DNA of 8,613 nucleotides from Candidatus Poribacteria bacterium (GTDB lineage Bacteria > Poribacteria > WGA-4E > WGA-3G): contig VXXH01000094.1 in assembly GCA_009835515.1 (NCBI GenBank), positions 1 through 8,613 of the forward strand, given 5' to 3'. Of the stretch, positions 4,546 through 8,613 are shown in pieces (position 1 is the first letter of the stretch; each line of letters begins with the position of its first letter). Below the pieces are notes generated by a model. That model saw nothing but the letters and a program-made list of their open reading frames with translations, had not been told where the DNA came from and made no database searches. The position numbers were made by a program, and so were the translations under genes.

Positions 4546-5988
4546 ATGAGAAATGTATTGGTTGTTGACGACGATGAGAAAATCTGTTGGGCGTTCGAGC
4601 AGTTCTTAGAAGGTGAAGGCTACGCCGCCGGTATCGCGAACAGTGCTGAAGAAGGCTTACGCCGCATCGCAGCTGACAAACCAGATATCGTTTTACTTGA
4701 TGTGAACCTACCAGGTATGAGTGGTTTGGAGGCGTTAAGTGAGATAAAAGCGAGTCACCCGTGGGTGATTGTGATTATCATTACGGCTTATGACGATGTA
4801 GAAACAACAATAGAGGCGATGCGCTTACAGGCGTTCGATTTTGTTCCGAAACCGATTGATCTGGATATCGTCAAAAGTGTACTGGAACGTGCTTTCCGAA
4901 CACAATCCGTCCGCAGCACCTTGCCTGTGGAGACGATGGACGAATCACCAACGGCGCAGATTGGTGGACACCGACTGGTCGGAAAAAGCAGCCAGATGCG
5001 CGAGATTTACAAACTCATCGGGCTTATGGCAAGCAATACTGTAACAGTCCTGATTGACGGTGAAACGGGAACAGGCAAAGACCTTGTTGCCCGCGCAATC
5101 CACGCTGGCAGTGAACGGAAGGAGAAACCGTTTATTCCTGTTGATTGTGGTGCCCTCCCTGATGAACTTCTGGAGAGCGAACTCTTCGGCTATGAAGCGG
5201 GGGCGTTCACAGGTGCGAAAGCGGAGGGGAAACCGGGGCGGTTTGAGTTGGCAAATGGTGGCACCCTTTTCCTTGATGAAGTTGGTAACATGACCCCGGC
5301 GTTACAGGTGAAGCTGCTTCGCGCACTACAGACCCAAGAAATAGAGCGGTTAGGCGGAACCCGTACGCTTAAAGTAGATGTCCGCGTCGTTGCCGCGACA
5401 AACCAAGACCTTGGGGAGATGGTGAAACGCGGGCAATTTCGCGAGGATCTTTACTATCGTTTCAGACGTATCGCGCTCCATCTTCCGCCGTTGCGGGATC
5501 GCCAAGAAGATATTTCGTTGCTTGTGACACACTTTCTGCAACTTATCCAAGAGGAACTTGGCAAGCCGATTCGCGGTATCTCCGAAGACGGCATGAAACT
5601 GCTACAAGATTACAGATGGCCCGGCAACGTTCGGGAATTGGAAAATTGCCTCAGAAGCGCGGCAGCACTCTGTCGGTCGGATGTGATCCTTCCAGACGAC
5701 CTACCTCCAGAAATTCGTACAGGATCCATTGCGGATCCTACAAACACATCGCAACTACTTACTTCTCTCAAGTCCGTTTTACAGGACGCTACAAAAACGG
5801 CTGTTGCTGAAGGAAAACAAGGGCTTTACGAGGAAATCGTTGCTCAGTTGGATAAGGCGTTAATTGAGTTGGTATTAGATGAGTTTTCAGGGAATCACAG
5901 TAAAACAGCCGAATTGCTCGGTATGAGTCGGACCACACTTTTAAAGAAGATTAAACAGAGTGGTGGCCCTGATATTGAAGGGACTTAA
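4546..5988 (+). CDS. NtrC-family sigma54-dependent response regulator
   Basis: A 480-aa protein with the three NtrC domains in order. The receiver (1 to about 118) has acidic D8/D9, phospho-acceptor D52, T80 and K102. The AAA+ domain (about 142-385) has Walker A 'GETGTGKD' (172-179), the sigma54-contacting loop GAFTGA (219-224), Walker B 'GGTLFLDE' (238-245) and 'WPGNVREL' (358-365). A Fis-type helix-turn-helix is at about 449-470. All key residues are present, so it should respond to phosphorylation, hydrolyse ATP and open sigma54 promoters. It starts 28 nt after the monooxygenase and ends 61 nt before the phosphodiesterase gene. No sensor kinase is in the window and I found no convincing -24/-12 promoter, so its signal and targets are unknown. 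Confidence 0.96.
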   Translation: MRNVLVVDDDEKICWAFEQFLEGEGYAAGIANSAEEGLRRIAADKPDIVLLDVNLPGMSGLEALSEIKASHPWVIVIIITAYDDVETTIEAMRLQAFDFVPKPIDLDIVKSVLERAFRTQSVRSTLPVETMDESPTAQIGGHRLVGKSSQMREIYKLIGLMASNTVTVLIDGETGTGKDLVARAIHAGSERKEKPFIPVDCGALPDELLESELFGYEAGAFTGAKAEGKPGRFELANGGTLFLDEVGNMTPALQVKLLRALQTQEIERLGGTRTLKVDVRVVAATNQDLGEMVKRGQFREDLYYRFRRIALHLPPLRDRQEDISLLVTHFLQLIQEELGKPIRGISEDGMKLLQDYRWPGNVRELENCLRSAAALCRSDVILPDDLPPEIRTGSIADPTNTSQLLTSLKSVLQDATKTAVAEGKQGLYEEIVAQLDKALIELVLDEFSGNHSKTAELLGMSRTTLLKKIKQSGGPDIEGT

Positions 5989-6034
5989 TTAACAATCCCA
6001 CTGCTTTGGCTGCGGGAGTGTCAATAGACACAAT

Positions 6035-6039
6035 AGGAG
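6035..6039 (+). promoter_or_regulatory. Shine-Dalgarno site of the phosphodiesterase gene
   Basis: AGGAG lies 10 nt before the ATG at 6050, slightly farther than usual. A small 5-bp hairpin (6018-6022 with 6027-6031) sits just upstream of it. No promoter or terminator is evident in the 61-nt gap, so expression probably comes from upstream. Confidence 0.6.
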
Positions 6040-6049
6040 ATAAGACATT

Positions 6050-6766
6050 ATGTGCTCGTGGATTCGGATTGCGCACCGTGGTGCCTCTGGGAGTGCGCCG
6101 GAAAATACGCTTGCGGCATTCAAGAAGGCACTCGAAATCGGTGTGGATGCCGTTGAACTTGATCTGCACGGCACTGCTGATGGTGAGATTGTCGTGATAC
6201 ACGACTCTACCTTGGATCGGACGACGGACCTCCATGGGCATATCAACGAGACCACCTTAGAAACGATTCAAAATGCCGATGCTGGTGGATGGTTTGATAC
6301 CGAATTCGCGGGTGAATCGGTGCCGACGCTTACAGAGGCGTTGGCATGCATCGGAAAAGAGGCGATTGCTGTTCTGGAGATCAAAGATCCGCTAATAGCC
6401 GAGGCAGTTGTCGCGAAGATTCATAAAACAGATACGCTGGATTTCACCGTTGTTATCTCCTTTCATACCGCGGTTTTACAAACTATCCGGGCATTAGAAC
6501 CTCGTATTGCAACAGGATGGCTCATTGGGAATCACGATCAACACATGTCCCCTGTTCGGTTGTGCCAGCAATTAGGGCAGCTCGGTAGCGGTCTGCTAAA
6601 CCTTAATCACCTATTGATCACCGCGGAATTCGCTTATGAAATCCGCAGGCGTGGTATCGCATTGTGGTGTTGGACCGTAGATGACATTGCTCGCATGAGC
6701 GAGATGCAGACGTTCGGTGTGCAAGGTATCACGTCAAATTACCCGGAACGCTTCCCTATGGTTTAA
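6050..6766 (+). CDS. Glycerophosphodiester phosphodiesterase (GDPD family)
   Basis: A 238-aa, single-domain GDPD TIM barrel of usual length. The family hydrolyses glycerophosphodiesters from phospholipid turnover to sn-glycerol 3-phosphate and an alcohol, with a divalent metal. The diagnostic N-terminus is present: H9-R10-G11, 'PENT' (17-20), E36 and D38 in 'AVELDLH', and H51 in 'VVIHD'. 'LEIK' (109-112) gives a further metal/substrate residue. 'WTVDD' (208-212) and 'GITSNYPERF' (226-235) match the family C-terminus. No signal peptide, so cytoplasmic. It is the last plus-strand gene and ends 7 nt from the stop of the convergent flippase gene. A weak 5-bp inverted repeat (6765-6769 with 6776-6780) spans the junction. 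Confidence 0.95.
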   Translation: MCSWIRIAHRGASGSAPENTLAAFKKALEIGVDAVELDLHGTADGEIVVIHDSTLDRTTDLHGHINETTLETIQNADAGGWFDTEFAGESVPTLTEALACIGKEAIAVLEIKDPLIAEAVVAKIHKTDTLDFTVVISFHTAVLQTIRALEPRIATGWLIGNHDQHMSPVRLCQQLGQLGSGLLNLNHLLITAEFAYEIRRRGIALWCWTVDDIARMSEMQTFGVQGITSNYPERFPMV

Positions 6767-6773
6767 GTTTGCT

Positions 6774-8132
6774 TCAACTTGTACGCTTTTTGGATCCCCG
6801 CCAAAACGCAATCGCGATATATGCCAGAATTGGATAAGACAACAAGGTTGTTGACCAAGCGACCCCCTCTAATCCCCAATACTGCATCAATAACCCATTG
6901 AGAATCGGATTTAGGAGCAGTCTGATGAGGGTTGCCGTGACAACGGTTTTATGTGCTTGCCGCGCGAGGTGTGCTCGGATGAGTAGCCTGCTCATTAAAC
7001 GCGGCAGCGTCCCGAGGAGATAGATACCGAGCAGTGAAGCAATATGAAACTGTCCCGCCTCAGACAATTCGCCGCGTCCGTACAAAACCGATACGATGTT
7101 CTCCCGAAGCAGATAAAAACCTGTCAAGAACGGCACCATGAGCACCAACAGTACAAGGACTCCTTGCCAGACACTGCGTTGGAGTTGCGTTCCGTTGGGG
7201 GGTGAATCGTTTTCTGTTTGCGATTCGGATGAGGATATCTTTGCCCAGTGCGACAATAGGACGGGAAGCGTTACATTTGTGAGTGTTTCAGGGATTGCAC
7301 ACAAGCGGAGCGCATAATCAAGTTTCGAGACGGAGCTTGTGCCTAATGTGCTTGCCATCCCTCTATCGACGACCGGATTTATGCCATCAGCCATCGCTGC
7401 ACCCATCATGAGTAGGCATTGGTGTCGGAACTGTTTGGTGTAGGGTGTCTCTTGTAAATTGAGTTTCAGATGCCGCGCTTGCAGGTTCAGGATGGCACAG
7501 CATCGTGGAAATAGGACGATCACTTGAAAAAGTTCACCAAGGATCAGCGCGAGCGGTATACTGAACCAAGTTAGAGACGGTTGGCACAGGTAGATCGTCG
7601 CGATGACGATGGCAGCACGGAGTCCTTGTACAATGACTGGGAGTTGAAATGCTTGGTAAGTGTCTAATATCGCCTTGAGCATCCAACGGACTGATGCAAT
7701 AATTGAGAAGCAGAGGAAACCACACACAATACCGATTGTGGTAGTCGGCGCGAGTCCGGCATTTGGAAAAAAAAGTTGGGAAATTGCCCAGGAAATGACA
7801 ACGAGGAGACAGCAGAGCCACGGCATTGTCATGATATAATGGGAAAAGATGGATTGTACACACTGTTGTGCCTCCGTTTCACCTTTCGCACGGGCTTTGG
7901 CTAACAGAGGGACGAGGACGGAATAGGCGGAGGCGGCACTGAGCAGCTCAATAAGGAAGCTGGCAATGCCCCAATAGTAGTAGATAAAATCCATTTCTGC
8001 TGGATCGCCGAACCAATTGGCAAGAGCGATGTAGATCAGAAATGTGCCAGCACGTCCGATGAGGCTCAGGGGTGCGACGACGAGGACATTTTTGAGAATA
8101 GAAGGTTCTGTTGGGGAAGCATTATTCGACAT
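6774..8132 (-). CDS. MurJ/MviN-type (MOP superfamily) membrane flippase
   Basis: A 452-aa polytopic inner-membrane protein from the ATG at 8132, with about 12 hydrophobic segments (first at about 15-41, last at about 428-448). MurJ proteins flip lipid II; relatives flip other undecaprenyl-linked sugars. Family marks are the 'GRAGTF' first helix (26-31), 'VVDRGMASTLGTSSVSKLDYALRL' in outline (254-277) and 'VLYGRGELSEAGQF' (349-362). It is shorter than typical 14-helix MurJ (about 500 aa), with a hydrophilic loop at 298-319. The start is uncertain. The frame stays open to a GTG at 8240, which overlaps the upstream gene by 28 nt, and a GTG at 8177 has GGGG 5 nt upstream. I prefer the ATG because the extra residues are Ser/Thr/Pro-rich and not family-like, although no good SD precedes it. 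No peptidoglycan genes are adjacent, so an exopolysaccharide flippase is possible. Confidence 0.9.
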   Translation of the reverse strand: MSNNASPTEPSILKNVLVVAPLSLIGRAGTFLIYIALANWFGDPAEMDFIYYYWGIASFLIELLSAASAYSVLVPLLAKARAKGETEAQQCVQSIFSHYIMTMPWLCCLLVVISWAISQLFFPNAGLAPTTTIGIVCGFLCFSIIASVRWMLKAILDTYQAFQLPVIVQGLRAAIVIATIYLCQPSLTWFSIPLALILGELFQVIVLFPRCCAILNLQARHLKLNLQETPYTKQFRHQCLLMMGAAMADGINPVVDRGMASTLGTSSVSKLDYALRLCAIPETLTNVTLPVLLSHWAKISSSESQTENDSPPNGTQLQRSVWQGVLVLLVLMVPFLTGFYLLRENIVSVLYGRGELSEAGQFHIASLLGIYLLGTLPRLMSRLLIRAHLARQAHKTVVTATLIRLLLNPILNGLLMQYWGLEGVAWSTTLLSYPILAYIAIAFWRGSKKRTS

Positions 8133-8212
8133 GAAGTGACTGAAAGGCGTGCTTGAAGGAGACAGAGTTGTAGACACTGGATCCCCGTGCTCCAACTCTG
8201 TCAGTTCAGTAT

Positions 8213-8613
8213 CTAAAAGCGACTTTTGATAAAGCTCCACGTGGTTGTAAGTTTAGCTGCGGGTTCGACGGGCAATCCTTCTCTCGCTTTCTCGTAATCC
8301 TCATCCGTAGGTTGAAATGGCTTGCTTGAGATCATAAAGACATCAAACAGAGCCTCAAGGCCAGCAGCGGCTTCACGCGGTTGAATGCGGACGGTGTTGG
8401 TCCCCTTTTTTAAATCTGTTGGGGACAGTGATTCGGGTTTATCTCTGCCGCCGCGCCAGTTCCATACGGGACCCTGTGTGTCAATGACCAAACTGTCACC
8501 AGCATCGGCGATGTTGTCACTATTGAGGACGATAAACCAGGACTGTCCGCCACCCCTGAAATCTGCGACCCGTCCCCAGATGTATGCCTTGCCTGCCACC
8601 GGGCTTTCAAATG
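8213..8613 (-). CDS. Partial beta-sandwich ('YIWGRV') protein with a C-terminal KLTTTW motif; 5' end outside window
   Basis: The frame is open to the window edge, so the N-terminus and any signal peptide are missing. The visible C-terminal 132 or so residues begin 'FESPVAGKAYIWGRVADF'. They continue with 'GGQSWFIVLN', 'WNWRGG' and 'LKKGTNTVRIQPRE' before 'FDVFMIS'. This pattern (ligand-wrapped beta strands, W-rich middle, 'G-N-T-V-x-I-x-x-R-E' near the end) is like galactose-binding-type or carbohydrate-binding beta-sandwich domains of secreted bacterial proteins. Function is not determinable. A linker (PTDEDYEKAREG) leads into the final motif VEPAAKLTTTWSFIK and three more residues. An internal GTG at 8599 is not a credible start because the domain's first strand begins before it. 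The flippase gene follows. Confidence 0.8.
   Translation of the reverse strand, partial: FESPVAGKAYIWGRVADFRGGGQSWFIVLNSDNIADAGDSLVIDTQGPVWNWRGGRDKPESLSPTDLKKGTNTVRIQPREAAAGLEALFDVFMISSKPFQPTDEDYEKAREGLPVEPAAKLTTTWSFIKSRF
8225..8269 (-). other. C-terminal motif VEPAAKLTTTWSFIK of the beta-sandwich protein
   Basis: The last 18 residues of the partial protein contain the same VEPxxKLTTxW...K motif as the secreted jelly-roll protein (1110-1154), 3 residues from the end. The two DNA copies differ at several wobble positions (e.g. GTC versus GTT, CTT versus CTC, ACC versus ACT) while the residues stay the same. Confidence 0.6.

Noticed and set aside
5259..5275. Possible sigma54 -24/-12 promoter (TGGCAC then TTG)
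   Set aside because: The GG is not followed by GC after 10 nt (CT is there), and it lies inside the regulator's Walker B coding region.
5722..5738. Two GGATCC palindromes 5 bp apart
   Set aside because: They lie in coding sequence for the regulator's linker, are readily explained by codon content, and have no further symmetry.
6765..6780. Bidirectional terminator between the convergent phosphodiesterase and flippase genes
   Set aside because: Only a 5-bp AT-rich stem (AAGTT/AACTT) with no T run; too weak to call.
8149..8177. Weak promoter for the flippase gene (TTGGAG-like box with TACAAC)
   Set aside because: Both boxes match the consensus poorly compared with the other promoters in the window.

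Overview
The window looks like a stretch of bacterial chromosome of moderate GC content, with short intergenic gaps and consensus-like sigma70 promoters. The mix is a phytanoyl-CoA dioxygenase-family enzyme, a secreted jelly-roll (LamG/DUF1080-like) protein, a 'YIWGRV' beta-sandwich protein, a luciferase-like monooxygenase and an NtrC-type regulator. This resembles genomes of Candidatus Poribacteria and related uncultured marine lineages. The assignment is an inference from gene content and style, not proven by a marker gene.

Left part (1-2132, all minus strand): the 5' part of a tRNA with anticodon CAT is cut by the window start and has its own promoter. Next is a two-gene unit transcribed leftwards, a secreted jelly-roll protein followed 16 nt later by a PhyH-type Fe(II)/2-oxoglutarate dioxygenase. 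Its candidate promoter sits just beyond a tRNA-Leu(TAA)/initiator tRNA-fMet pair. The tRNA pair has a near-perfect promoter (TTGACA, 17 nt, TATACT).

Middle part (2133-6766, plus strand): an aldo/keto reductase with its own promoter and a probable terminator. Then come a luciferase-like (LLM) flavin monooxygenase, an NtrC-family sigma54-dependent response regulator and a glycerophosphodiester phosphodiesterase, spaced 28 and 61 nt apart and so possibly one transcript. For both the reductase and the monooxygenase the best -10 box lies so close to the ATG that the mRNA is predicted to be leaderless or nearly so. The other genes with a clear start have Shine-Dalgarno sequences.

Right part (6774-8613, minus strand): a MurJ/MviN-type 12-helix flippase convergent with the phosphodiesterase (7 nt gap). 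Upstream of it is the C-terminal part of a beta-sandwich protein that runs off the window.

The most interesting signal is a shared 15-residue C-terminal motif, VEPxxKLTTxWxxx(L/I... )K in outline, on two proteins of unrelated fold: the secreted jelly-roll protein and the truncated beta-sandwich protein. The two copies differ at wobble bases but keep the same residues, which suggests protein-level selection and a possible C-terminal sorting or anchoring tag.
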